Assembly: GCA_030704615.1 (NCBI GenBank)
Contig: CM060731.1
Location: forward strand, 32,798,001-32,862,000
Source of the DNA: Takakia lepidozioides
Lineage: Eukaryota > Streptophyta > Takakiopsida > Takakiales > Takakiaceae
DNA length: 64,000 nt
Reading direction: 5' to 3'
Each line of letters begins with the position of its first letter. Position 1 is the first letter of the stretch. Positions 45,836-57,029 of this stretch are shown piece by piece. The notes under the pieces were generated by a model. It ran no database searches and was not told where the DNA came from. It saw only the letters and a program-made list of their open reading frames with translations. The position numbers and the translations under genes were made by a program.

Positions 45836-46251
45836 ATGTCTTTTCAACTTCTCCTTCCAATGAATCCACGCTCCCGTTATAGCTCATTTGCATCCACACT
45901 CAGCAATTCTTGCCTCGTATTCTGCCAACCCACAAGAGGAAGTTATAACTCACTGCCTCAAACCATCAAATTCCATTGGTCTTCAAAGGATCTTGGTGGT
46001 GAAGAAGAGGCGGGGTGGATCTACGTTGTGGGTTTGAACCCATGAGCACTGTGTGGATAGAGCACCCACGATGAAGGGTGGGCCTGGTGGATGAAACGAC
46101 GGGGTAACCTATGCAACGATGCTCGACAAGTTTGAGAGAGAATCAGAGTCAAGAATTTGATTGCTGAATGCGAGAAGAGCGGCCATCTAGGTGTGCTGGG
46201 TGTAACAACTAAGAATCGAAGAATTTGGGGAAGAGAGAGAGGTCTGGAAGA

Positions 46252-49010
46252 ATGGTGCTGCTGTTGCTGCAAATCAAAGCCGAACTTGAGAATTTAACTA
46301 ATCTAACCGCGCAAGGAGGCTCTGATGGATCTGAATTCACTTTCTTCTTCAAGGTCTGTACCGTTTCCTTCATTGTTCTTTTCGAGGTTGTGGGTTGGCA
46401 AGTGTGGAGTGAAATCGTGGCTGCATGTGGGGGTTGTGGCTGGGACGGCCCAGAAAGAGTGGGAGGCTTGCATTATGTTGACATCAAAACATGCTCTCTG
46501 TAAAGAAAACAAGGCTTGAGAGATGTGTTCTCATTGTCCTTTCCCTGCGAACATTGGCTTGCCGTAAGTCCCCGTGGGATACCAACTGCACAGGAGCCGG
46601 TTGTCCACCAGGGGAGAGCTCGGAAATCGTTACGTGGACTTGAGTGTCTTTCGTACAAGCTGGTTTAAGCTGGAAATGATTCCAGCACTGCTGCTGTTGG
46701 CCCTAATTAGACCAAGAGGTCACCAACTTAGAGAGAGGGAGAGATATTCGCTATGGAAGTGTGCAATCCACGTACGTCACCAACGTAAGTATAACCTGGC
46801 TTTGTCATGTGAGAGCGCAGCAATTTATTTGAGCGAGCAATTCCGGGTAGCCTTCAGGGGCTGCGTTACTGAGCAGCGTCTAAGTTGTATACCGTCCCCT
46901 CTCTTTCCAATGGAAACAACAGGCATAAACCCATCGGATTTGTGGCCTTGACAGAGACTTATTAGGACATTTCATGGTCACAGCTATGATCTTCACATTT
47001 TGTGTCAGAATAATATTGAAGGAGCTGAGAGGAGCTGAGGGGAGAGGCTGACTTGAGTCGTCAAAATTGTGACTGATGTGTTACCTCCATCATCAAGTAT
47101 TCTCTTTTGGTTTTTGTTTCTCTCTCCCACTTCTCAACTACAGGGTTTTTTTGGATTTTGTCAGTGTCTTCCAACTCCTTCCCCCTTTGGTAAAAACTAT
47201 TAGGTCACGACCCTAGCCTTGATTGTCCGTTGAAGATTTCTGCTTGATAGTGATGCTATTGTTATGCTGCAATGGCATCTGGAGCATCTCTGTAAGATCT
47301 CAGACCATTTGTACTCCTATGCATTCTCATCGGATGATTCTCCATGGATGCTTACATTGTAGCCTGATGAACTAACTTGAAACGGACAATGTAAGCACAA
47401 TTGGGTGCTTGGTTTCACTTCCGAGAAGGACTAAACTAACCCTAATCAATCATCAACTTAGATTTGAGTTAACTGTGGTTAAGCCCAAGTGGTAATATCA
47501 CGCAGCCATAGTTTCTTGTTGTGCAGGGTTTTTCATAAAGGAATTGTTCTTGTTAGCACAATTTGATCTGGGTTTGCTTGAGTGACAGATCAAGTGCACC
47601 ACTTGTGGAGGAGTTACTGAGAAAGACTCATCCGTGACTGCATCAGAGCTCTACGACATCAAGAGGAGCCGTGGCAGTGCCAATCTTGTACAGAAGGTGT
47701 GGTCTCCCTTGAGCTTCACTCTGATGTAACTCTCCCTGTGTATATATTTCAGTTTACTTACATGTGACCCTCTTCTTGCCACCAGACTATAACGTCACGG
47801 ACATACACAGATGACTGGCTTCAGTGGGTGGGTGTGTCTAACAAAGGGATGAACTCAATGTAACATCATTTATGACTCCGCTGTGGTTGTATGACTGTCT
47901 GGGTTGCATGCATGAAGTTCAAAGACTCTGGAGTGTAAGGGTAGTTCCATTCGACTGTCTTGCCTTAGAATTTCTTCTGCACTGTTGGCAGTGATTCAAG
48001 TGTCTATGGGCTGACAGATGCAAGTGCAGTAAGTATATTGGCCAAGAGTCGGTCTTGTCTTCATGAAGGATATGTGAGATGGATCCCCCCCACCCTTCTT
48101 TTGTGGATGAAACTCACGCAGATATTAGTGCTATGTATCAGTGCAAGTTCTGTGAGAAAGGCGGTAACATTACAATCGTGGAGGGCCGGGGCAAGCCCTA
48201 CACCCTGGAGGACAGTGAAGCTGGCAATTTTGTTCCCATTGCGTGTTTTGACTGCAGAGGTATTGAGCCTGTTGAGTTCTCTTTGCGAGATGGTTGGGCA
48301 GCTGAGGGGGTAAGCCCTTGTACTTCTCTCACCTAGAGTTATTTCCTGTAATTTTGATTACTAAAGAGAATGTACTTACGAGATGTTGTTTGCTATAGCC
48401 TTGGTGGCCATAGACCCAATTAGAAAAGAGTGTCAGAGAGAATTTGGTACTCTGCCCACTGCTCTGGTCCTGGTTCAGGACTGCACAGTATCTTTCGGTC
48501 CCATAACTTACCTCTGGAAAATTAGTGCTGTATGAACTTTTTGAACAGAAGCCTCACAATGTTCTGGTTATGTGGAAATGAAGCTGGTCTTATTTCGGCA
48601 AATGATCGAGCTCTCAGCTCACTGAGAATGACATAGCTTCCAGATTGCTGTTTAAAACGAGAACACAGGTCAAAATAATGAGCTGACCTAGTGGTAGAAG
48701 GCAGGATGGTCTCCGTCAGCTTCCTGCATTTCTTCGCTTATTACTGACTCCAAATCTTAGGGGGAGAATATCCCTGCATTTTGCTCCTTGAATCGCAAGT
48801 CTCTCGTTTGACACTGAGATATATTTACTGGAGGTCAGTTGTCAGGGACCATCTGTATGTGCTTACGACTGTAGTTGTGGATGTCAGTTGTCAGGGACCA
48901 AATTTGTGGACATCGATATTTCCGATGGTGAATGGTCTGAGTACGATGAGAAGGCTTCTGCTTCTGTTGGCATTCTCAACATAGAGCATAAGTTCGTTGC
49001 AACAAAATAG
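46252..49010 (+). CDS. CXXC zinc-binding protein, CZIB/UPF0587 (DUF866) family
   Basis: Four exons, all phase 0: 46252-46353, 47589-47696, 48142-48309 and 48888-49010, giving 166 aa, the family's usual size. It starts MVLLLLQIKAELENLTNLTA. The first zinc pair CTTC is at residues 37-40 and the second CKFC at 71-74. The conserved (F/C)xCRGxEP block (IACFDCRGIEPVEF) and the end YDEKASASVGILNIEHKF follow. For exon 4 the acceptor GGATGTCAG at 48887 is chosen over TTGTCAG at 48894 because only it keeps the frame (LSGTKFVDIDI). Homologues are small cytosolic beta-sandwich proteins binding one zinc through four cysteines; their role is poorly known. It is transcribed divergently from the ABCG gene. 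It looks intact. Confidence 0.92.
48364..48420. repeat. Dispersed short repeat, copy 1
   Basis: Within CZIB intron 3. GAGAATGTACTTACGAGATG followed by TTGTTTGC and the GTGGCCATA block recurs at about 55160-55212 and, shorter, at about 58665-58705. Confidence 0.65.
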
Positions 49011-49939
49011 GCCGGCTACCCCAAATTTCCAAAAACTCATTCTCTCAATGCATTGGTTAAGGGTCATTTCCGAATCAAGCTCTACTAGACACATGTACAG
49101 ACTAAAAGGTCCCAAGTTAGCTTTTAGGCTTTGACATCCATGCAGTGAAGTCTTTGGGAAGCAGAGGGTATTGATGAAACGTTTCCAGATAAATTGCCAA
49201 AGAGTGTAATGATTTGTACCAGTGGGCTTTTCCAAGGATATATTTTTTGAGATAGGATCATCTCCATGTTCACACTCATGTTAAAAAAAGAAAATTAGAT
49301 TGCTTCTCGCCCTACTTCAGACCAAAGGGAGTCCATAATTGCAAACAGAATGGCTTTCATGCAGACTTTGCCATAAAGAGAATGACAAAATGTTTAGCAG
49401 GTCTTACTGCTCAAAATTGGGATGTGTTGTGGTCAAGTGATCTGTCGTTGGCCTCACCAAACCAAGCGCTCACGATGAGACACAAAGGCCATGCTTACAG
49501 CTAACTGTGGCTGTAAAGAAAATCGATAAGAATCACCGTGGACAAAGCATTGGAATCCACGGAAGATGAAGAAAGAAACAGAAATGCTGAGAGGAAGAAG
49601 AGTTCAATCACTGAAAAGTGTACCTCAAAAGAATTTTGGGACATGGGTCCTGATTCCAGGGTTTTGGGTTGTGGGTTAAGTACCATGCTGCACACTCCAT
49701 TCAACCCTTGCATTTTGTAGGCATGGAGACCTGGCTGTTGTTTGCTTGCTTTCTCTGGTGGAAGTGACGAGGCCGGAGGCTTGTCTTTACCAGTAGTTGA
49801 TTCGTTGGTAGGCTAATAGGAAAAGGTCCTCGGCTGTAGATTAGCAGTTGACGTCAAGGGTTCCTCCTGAGTTTCTTCGTGCAGGAGTTCCAGAAGAGCT
49901 TGCTGTGACGATGTTTAGCATATAATTTGTTTAAGAGTC

Positions 49940-49980
<41 letters not shown>

Positions 49981-50008
49981 GCTGTGCCTATAGTGACAGT
50001 GGAAGAGG
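49011..50008. promoter_or_regulatory. CZIB 3' flank and F-box/PP2 upstream region
   Basis: No additional gene. A short plus-strand frame near 49538-49720 has a Lys/Glu-rich start but no family. A (CT)19 microsatellite at 49942-49979 ends about 30 bp before the F-box gene's ATG, probably in its 5' leader. Confidence 0.55.
49942..49979 (+). repeat. (CT)19 microsatellite in probable 5' leader
   Basis: An uninterrupted CT run on the sense strand just upstream of the start at 50009. Similar CT-rich leaders are common in plants, and length changes can affect expression. Confidence 0.95.
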
Positions 50009-52602
50009 ATGGGGGCAGTGATGGTGAAGGAGGAGGAGAAGACAAGTAACTCCCGAGATACAGAGCCGGCTAAGTCGGCAGGCGCTCGACGCGTCCATGG
50101 CGAAGACGTGACTGTGCCAGAAGCTGATCGGACAGGCCGAGGGATGGCAGACCTGCCGGAGATATGCATTGCACTCATTCTATCACACACCTCTCCTTTG
50201 GACGTTAGCAAACTTGCATTAGTTAATCGCACGTTTTGGGAAGCTTCCCGCGCAGACTTGGTATGGGAACGCATGATGCCATCTTATTACGAGGGACTCG
50301 AAGAAGTGGCATCCAAGGGTTTGCGTTTTGCTTCAAGAAAGGAGCAGTATTATCGGCTCTCCAATCGGTTTTTTTCGGGTACTCCTACACAGGTTCTGAG
50401 ACCTTCTTTTTCCCCACTCTCTTACCCTTCCATTTGCAGACTCGTCGCTTGAAGTATTTTCACTTTCTTCCTATGTGTGCGTTCTCTCGTGAAACCGAGG
50501 AATGCTCAGAATAGGACAGATTGACGCTTGCAGTTGTAACCAAGAGCTAACCCTTCAGCATGGGTAATAGAACGTGTGCATTTAGCCCACAATTGAGTGC
50601 TTGCCACCTTTACCGATTCTCATCTCAAATTTAGAGCGAGCTCCAGTGTGAAGGGAAGGGAGAGGTGGCTAAAACAATTAGAGAATTGAAGTCTAAGGAT
50701 GCCCAAAGTGAAACTCAATGCCACTACTCATGGAACTAAGTGTTTCATTATGCCATTATGCCCGGTTCTTCATGCCTTCCAAGCAACTAGGTCGATGATG
50801 CATATCTCGACTCGGAAATTCTTCCTTTCAAGACCACCTTGTTTTTAGGTCAGTATGATTCTTGTGGTGATTGTAGGGGCTGTGCCATGAAATAGACAAA
50901 TTCATGCAGATTTGATGGATAGATGATAGATTTGATGGATAGATGATAGCAGGGTCTGAAAGACAAATGGGCGGCTCATTTGGTCATCCCGCATATTGTG
51001 CAGGGTTTTTGGATGGATCGGGCCACTGGAGGAGTGTGCCATAGTTTGTCGGCAAGAATGTTTAGCATTGCTGCGAGTGACGACCCCCAGTGTTGGGAGT
51101 GGTTCTCACAGCCTGGCTCCAGGTCTGTCATTTGTTTTTGCAAGTTCAGAGTTTCTTCTCTGCGGTTTTGGCACTGCTTTCTTTGAAAAGGTAGATTTTG
51201 AAGGAAGGCAGGGTTTTGGTTGTGGGGGGAGTAAGCTTCACTGGAAATCAAGAAACATACAGACAGATGAATGGGAAGGATTTGCATTGTGCTAGAGCCA
51301 TGTGTATGGATACTCACTCCAGCAAGTTTCAGAGAGCAAAAGAGAGACATCAGGTGAAACAGAGAAGAGAGGCAGAGACGAATATATGCTTTTACAAGTT
51401 AAGGGAGAAGGATGGCTAGCATAGACTTGGAACTAGCCCATGAATCATAAGCTTTCAGGGTCGTTCTCTGATTGCCTTGTCTACAACTCAAGCCTTGACC
51501 GGGTAGACCCTGCAGTGTAGTAGCCCTTCCAGAGCCTGATGGATTTAACCCACCAGGATAAGAAACTTTGGAAACTTTCGTGCATAGCCAAAGATGATCC
51601 CCTAAAGCATTGATTTGAGGACTGGCTTATGATATTCCTGGATTGAACACTACTGTAATCCTCAACCTAAAACGCAGCTTTTAGCACTTGGCATTGTACC
51701 AGGTGAAAGAAGAAAGAAAGAAAGAAGGGAAGAAATTTACACAGAATGTACACATTGACCATACTCTGAGCACCTTTGCAACACCATACATTAAGGGCAT
51801 ATTGGTGTGTCAGATCAACGGAGAAGAATGAGTTGATTATGTCCATGACAGGGTGAGAGAGAGAGCAGGTAGGGAAGACTCTATGACTATGTTTGAAAGC
51901 GTAGAAGAATATCGAAGTAAGCAGTTTCTCTCCTTTTAAGGCCACCTCTTGTGCAGGTTTCCGGATGTAGCATATTACAAGGCCCTTAACAGTGTTGAAG
52001 TGAGGGGCAACTTCGAGTGCACACTGCCACGGGGAGCTTACACTCTCTCATGGCGGCTCCAGCTCGCAGGTATTCAGCCCATCTTCAGGGCCCATTACTT
52101 GCCCTACTCCTCCTACACAGTCGACCACACCATGCCGTTCAAGTTTGACCTCTCAACGGGTGATGGACAGCACACAGAATCCCATCAATATTTGGACTGC
52201 AGCAACGACCACTCGAAGGACCTCAGCAGCACTGGGTTCCCTGAAATCAGCAGCCAAAAGTGGGTGGAATATGATGGAGGGAATTTCCTAGTAGAAAGTG
52301 AAGACACGCAGCTGCAACTGGAGTTTTCAATGACGGAGGGTGCAATGGGGATTTGGAGATCGGGATTCTTATTGGATGGGATTGTCATTAGACCTGTAGC
52401 CCTTGTTGAGAGGGAATATCAGAGAGTGGTAGTGGAGACTAGGGAGCGGCAGAGAGTTATGATTGATCCTATGGAGAGCTTGGAAAAGAGAGAAAGAGTG
52501 AGACATTTGGATGACTGGCTGGCCCCCGAGTGGCTGGCCAACATAAAGGAAATCAGGGAGGGCCATGGTGTCTTGGTGATTGGGCCTTTCCCAGTGTCCT
52601 GA
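50009..52602 (+). CDS. F-box protein with phloem-protein-2-like (PP2) domain
   Basis: Three exons: 50009-50392, 51004-51122 and 51957-52602 (1149 nt, 382 aa), introns of 611 and 834 bp. The F-box is at residues 48-92 (ADLPEICIALILSHTSPLDV, then SKLALVNRTFWEASRADLVW). The PP2 lectin-like domain begins with exon 2 (GFWMDRATGGVCHSLSARMF, ...CWEWFSQPGSRFPDVAYY) and runs to FLLDGIVIRPV. The tail is charged (EREYQRVVVETRERQRVM). The F-box would join an SCF ubiquitin ligase through SKP1, and the PP2 domain is thought to recognise targets or N-glycans. A longer Lys/Glu-rich N-terminus precedes the F-box; Met46 is an alternative start. Splice ends agree and the frame is open. Plant members are nuclear or cytosolic. 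Confidence 0.9.
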
Positions 52603-52996
52603 TGTCCCATTGTGCAAGCCAAGGGAGACTGATAGCCAGAGTTGTTTGGAATATCCTCCTTGAAGGTAATTGAACACTGAGATCAGATAAAGCTGTGCAG
52701 ATTGCTGGTGGATGACTCTGGGGTTAGCTAGATGGTGGTTCCGGATGGGTTATTTGGATGTTTGTGTAAATGGATGGATGAAACTTGATCAGAGGCTATC
52801 GAATGAATGCAAAGAGGTAGGGATGGATGGAGTTGTGTAGTGGATGAGCTGGATGTGCCGTTCATTTTTATCGTCGTCTCGCATTCGTCTCTCGTAGTTT
52901 CTCGTCCGTCCACAATTTCTCGCTGGACGAGGGAGCTCTTGTTTGGTAGGGTGCAAGTTGAGGAAGGGATTCCGAGGAAGGAGAGGGAGGAGGGCG

Positions 52997-55222
52997 ATGG
53001 TGCTCCCAAGTTGGGTTACCGTGAGAGCTTCGCAGCTGTTCTTCCTCATCATTGTGTTGCAGATCCCACTTTTCAGGTATGTCAAGGGTCTTCTGGTGCT
53101 CTTCTCACGGGGGGACTTATTGGGGCAGTATGTTCTTTTCCTATGAATTTTTTGTAGGATGACGATTTCAGTGACTTCATGATTCAGCCTGTCTCTGACG
53201 CAAAGGTTTCACATTTACAATTGGACATAATTTCAACGAGGTGACGCCCATGTAAGTAGACATTGGCACATGTAGTCAATCAATCCACTAGTACATTCGG
53301 TTGGACTGGGTGGACAATCTAGAGATGCAAGCAATCGGCCAGAGTTAGCTATAACATGTTTCCTGTGGAAATTGGTGAAGAAGTTTGCTGCAAAACATTA
53401 GATTTGACGTAGCCCTGATTAGTGATTAGCCACAAAAGCTGTGATTTGTTAAACCCTGATTTTTGGATGAGCCAAGAGTTGTACGTACTTCTCTGCTGGC
53501 GTTCTATAAGTTTTATAGACTGAAATGTATGTAAACTGAGAGTTTGAGATTGAGGAGGGAAGTAGCGTTGCAGTTCCTTTGTCCAAGGATTATAATTTCC
53601 ACCTTTTCGGATTAGGATGAAATATCAGATTGAATAATGGTCCGTTCTCATGTTTTGTACGTCTCATAAGCTGTTTGAAATTACATCTGTATTCATGTAA
53701 AAAATTGCAAGTGGTCTTTGTTGGGTCCACTGAAATATTCCTTCCAGGGACTTTCAGGGTGAGACCCACTGTACTAGTGAAAAGGTCACAAGCACAGTAG
53801 ATTCGCAATTTATCATAGGCTAATGCAGGAAAGAATATTTTCAGTGTGCTAGTAGCATCAAATTTTGCAAGCCTCTTATGGTTTCCAGGTTGGTAGTGGT
53901 AGCACACTTCACCTCTTCCCCTTGTGGGGTGTCTATGGTCCTTGGACTAGAACCATGACTTATGCTGGTGGCGAACTGGCATTTCTCTTTCAGAAATTTA
54001 TTTTTGGCATGGGGATGTGAATCCACAATGAGAATTGTGTGTGCATTAATTGCACAGGGCTCCATGCCGAAGTGGAGTTTGTAGCTCCCCAATGGAGGTG
54101 ACAGCAAGTCAGCTTGGAGCCAGTCAAATCGTTCCAGAGGTCGTGCTGAAGGCATTTCTCTTCCCAGGGGCATGTCTGATACAGGTCATGAATGGTCACT
54201 CTCCTGCAGAAGTGTGGAACAATCTCTTACAAGACTACAACATGACTGACTTCAAAGACCCTTCTCCATCTGATGCTTATCGCCTTGAGGTTAAATCCCT
54301 TACCTTTTTCTCCAGAGAGCCAACAGTGCTGCATTTGCATGGTGAAGGTTGATATTGGACTAATTTTTCAAGATGATCTGAAATGATCCCCTCAAATCAC
54401 ACTCCCACCCTTGTAGCCACCTGGTGCTGGGTAGGCTCTATTTCAGTTGGGGATCATATCATACCCTGGTAGGTTGTAGCTTACCTCTGGTATTCGACAT
54501 GGGGCTACCATGTTCGCAGCAACATTAGGTGGTTCTACAGGATTTGCCATCTCTGCTTGGTGCTTGAGTCAAAAGTGACAAGCAATCTTCCTGTACCCTG
54601 GCTTCTTACAATAGAAGCATAACTCTTCTCCATTGGGTCCTCGCTCTTGATCTCTTCTAGTATCTTTCTGTTCTCTTGTCTATTTCCTTGGTAATTATTG
54701 CTTCCCTGTTGATAACCTCCCTGGTTATTCCTTCTTACTGCTCCTGCATAACCCTTGTTCACAGGAGTAATATCCCTTGTTCACAGGAAGAGTACAGTTT
54801 TAGTATGCCTTTCCTTGTTGCCTTTGATTCTTTTTTTTCTAGCTGTCTGCAAAACCCCCAATCAACATTGAATTGGGTTGTGATTGGCTATGCACAAGCG
54901 CCATGGGTTGAATGTCCATATTCCAGAGGGTAGAAACCCTGTGACTGGCTCCTTGAAGGTTAGTAGCCTGTGAGGCCTACTTCAGGGGTACTTCATAGCC
55001 AACAGTCAAAGGGAGTACAGCTTTCTCGTTCTGGTGAGGAGAGACAGACAAAGAGAGAACATTTATTATGACCGCAGGAAGCTAAAAAGAACCGCCAAGG
55101 GCCACGAACGGAACCTCACCATAGAAGTACTTTGGCATTTAGATCTTGAGAGGGCGAGAGAAGGAGAATGTTCTCCTAAGATGTTGTTTGCCGTAGCCTT
55201 GTGGCCATAAGACCCCACGTTT

Positions 55223-55254
<32 letters not shown>

Positions 55255-55623
55255 TGTGTCAGGTCACTAAGGCTTATTGATTTGGACACTGGAGTTTGGG
55301 CTCTACTTCTAAACCATTTGAGGTGGTTGTAGGTGTTGGCTGGAAGTTACTTTGCTCTGGCTGGGGCAATGGTAAGCCTACTGAAACCAGGGCGTATGAG
55401 CATGTTCGGCATGTTGCTCATAGCATGGGGCCTTTTGAAGGGAAATCTGTTTGAGAAGCCACAAGGCAGAGGAGTTTCTGATTCTGGTTACCCAGAGCCA
55501 ATGCTTGCTTTGGCCTTGTTGTTATCGGTCTTGTCTATCAAGTTTGATGCTGCAAAAGTGCAGCGGCTGACGAGACCATTAGCAAAGCCAATGATGAGCT
55601 CAGCTAAGACCAAGATAAAGTAA
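52997..55623 (+). CDS. Small conserved plant membrane protein, function unknown
   Basis: Three exons: 52997-53076, 54058-54289 and 55333-55623 (200 aa), introns of 981 and 1043 bp. Exon 1 is one hydrophobic signal/anchor (MVLPSWVTVRASQLFFLIIV then LQIPLFR). Exon 2 carries APCRSGVCSSPMEVTASQLG, then VLKAFLFPGACLIQVMNGHS. Exon 3 carries two membrane segments (GSYFALAGAMVSLLKPGRMS, FGMLLIAWGLL; MLALALLLSVLSIKFDAAKV). I recall this layout from an uncharacterised plant transmembrane family but cannot give a name or activity. The upstream exon sequence is separated by a gag relic lying in intron 2. Phases join exactly and the frame is intact. Confidence 0.82.
54480..54735 (-). mobile_element. gag zinc-knuckle relic in intron 2 of the membrane-protein gene
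   Basis: On minus, a Gly/Asn/Gln-rich stretch (NNQGGYQQGSNNYQGNRQEN) is followed, in a shifted frame, by ELCFYCKKPGYRKIACHF at about 54622-54572. This is a retroelement nucleocapsid CCHC knuckle in which His is replaced by Tyr (C-x2-C-x4-Y-x4-C), ending in a stop. No pol domains are visible nearby. Confidence 0.5.
55160..55212. repeat. Dispersed short repeat, copy 2
   Basis: GAGAATGTTCTCCTAAGATG followed by TTGTTTGCCGTAGCC, matching copy 1 at 48364-48420, here also inside an intron. Confidence 0.65.
55227..55254. repeat. (GA)14 microsatellite
   Basis: An uninterrupted GA run in intron 2, about 80 bp before the exon 3 acceptor. Confidence 0.95.
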
Positions 55624-56016
55624 ATGGCTAATACTGTTGGAAGGTAGGCTCAGATGTGTTCCATTTTCCGGTGTGTGTAGTCGGTGTATTTTGCAATAGT
55701 CTTGGCATATTGGAGTTTTCTGCTTTAGTTGCCCTACAGCCGGAGCTCCTCATCATTGGAGTCCCGTGGGGCACTGCTGGTACCCTGCCGTGCAGTACTC
55801 AGAGCTCATGTCCAGCAGCTTAGATACCATGGCAACCCATGAGGGTTCCCATTCAGGCGAGTCAAAAATGTCAGCTGAAGTTCCTGTTCGCAAAGTTGCC
55901 TAAATCTCAAGAGTATTTTCACTTCGACCCATTCAGTACCATCGCAATTCTGTGCATGAATTTGAGCTGTCCCTAGGTACTCTTTTGGGTGACTTCATAG
56001 GGACACCTGCAATCAC

Positions 56017-56328
56017 TCATGTTAAGAGTTTGCCAAAAAGTGGTCCAAGGTGATGCGACTTCACAGATGCCAATATGAGGGGTGAGAAAGCTAATAAAAC
56101 ATGAATGCCAGTCAGAGTGCTGTTCTTCACCCTATTCCATGTTTGATTGCTTTCGCGTCTTGTGAAGTGTCTTGTGCAATGCTGGCTGTCATAAGGAACA
56201 AATGCCCATCTGCGAAGGAACGTCCCAATCCTGTTCCAGTTAGCGGGATTCACCACATCGAAAAGTGCGGAGCGCTGCACTTTGAACCGTCGCAGCAGCT
56301 GTGAGGATCTGGCACCCGCCATCGCCAT
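56017..56328 (-). CDS. Possible small protein, divergent from prefoldin 2
   Basis: A minus-strand frame of about 101-103 codons starts at 56328 or 56322 with a basic, Ser/Arg-rich leader (MAMAGARSSQLLRRFKVQRS), then LFDVVNPANWNRIGTFLRRW, AFVPYDSQHCTRHFTRRESN, and a hydrophobic stretch LTGIHVLLAFSPLILASV. The leader resembles an organelle-targeting sequence and the codons look protein-like. No frame conflict exists with the neighbouring genes, and its start faces that of prefoldin 2 across about 260 bp. I do not recognise a domain, and the 3' part could be read into an intron. It may equally be chance. Confidence 0.4.
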   Translation of the reverse strand: MAMAGARSSQLLRRFKVQRSALFDVVNPANWNRIGTFLRRWAFVPYDSQHCTRHFTRRESNQTWNRVKNSTLTGIHVLLAFSPLILASVKSHHLGPLFGKLLT

Positions 56329-56585
56329 CGATCTGCACATCGCCTCTTGTAACTCCTCTTCAGCGGGAAGTGCAGGATGTTGATCATTACATCATACCCC
56401 ATTGCCAACCATTTGGATGCCTACATCCAATGATAGGATGGGAAAATGGCCCTAATGCATGCAAAGAATCCTCATCAATGCATGACAAATCGACCGGGAT
56501 ATGGCAGAATTAGGGTTCAGCGATTTTCTTGTTGGTGTTCTTGTTGCAAGAGCAACTTCAGCGTCTGTCCTGTGTGCGAGAATCG

Positions 56586-57029
56586 ATGGGAGCAAATGCA
56601 GCGGATAAGCCACTTGAACTGATCAATGAGCAGGCAGTGGCTGGCAAGTGGAGCTTCTTGCGATCGGAGCTCAACCAGCTCTACTCCAAGATCAATGAGC
56701 TGGAGCTGGAATTGAATGAACACACTCTGGTGATTAATGCTATCCGTCCCCTAGATCCTAAGAGAAAATGCTACAGAATGATAGGTGGAGTACTGGTGGA
56801 GCGGACGGTGGGAGAAGTATTGCCTGCTGTGCAACGAAATAAGGACGGCCTACAAGAGGTGATTGGCAGGCTTACAGAAGCTCTGGAGAAGAAAAGGAAG
56901 GAGTTCTCCGAGTTTGAATCAAAGTACAAGATCAAGATTCGAAGAGGGGACGAGGATGTTGCAAGGGATGAGGAGCGGAAGGAGAGGGCTGCACAAGGGG
57001 TGCTTGTTGGTTCTGCGTCGGGCGTGTAG
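56586..57029 (+). CDS. PFD2: Prefoldin subunit 2
   Basis: A single-exon gene of 147 aa, the family's normal length. The frame is open upstream to 56529, but MGANAADKPLELINEQAVAG is the natural start at 56586. The beta-type prefoldin pattern is complete: N-terminal coiled coil (FLRSELNQLYSKINELELEL), EHTLVINAIRPLDPKRKCYR, the hairpin core MIGGVLVERTVGEVLPAVQR, and C-terminal coiled coil (LTEALEKKRKEFSEFESKYK). Prefoldin is a cytosolic and nuclear hexamer that hands unfolded actin and tubulin to the CCT chaperonin, and subunit 2 is one of its four beta-type subunits. The last ~25 residues are charged and variable. It lies about 960 bp downstream of the membrane-protein gene on the same strand. 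No damage is seen. Confidence 0.93.
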   Translation: MGANAADKPLELINEQAVAGKWSFLRSELNQLYSKINELELELNEHTLVINAIRPLDPKRKCYRMIGGVLVERTVGEVLPAVQRNKDGLQEVIGRLTEALEKKRKEFSEFESKYKIKIRRGDEDVARDEERKERAAQGVLVGSASGV

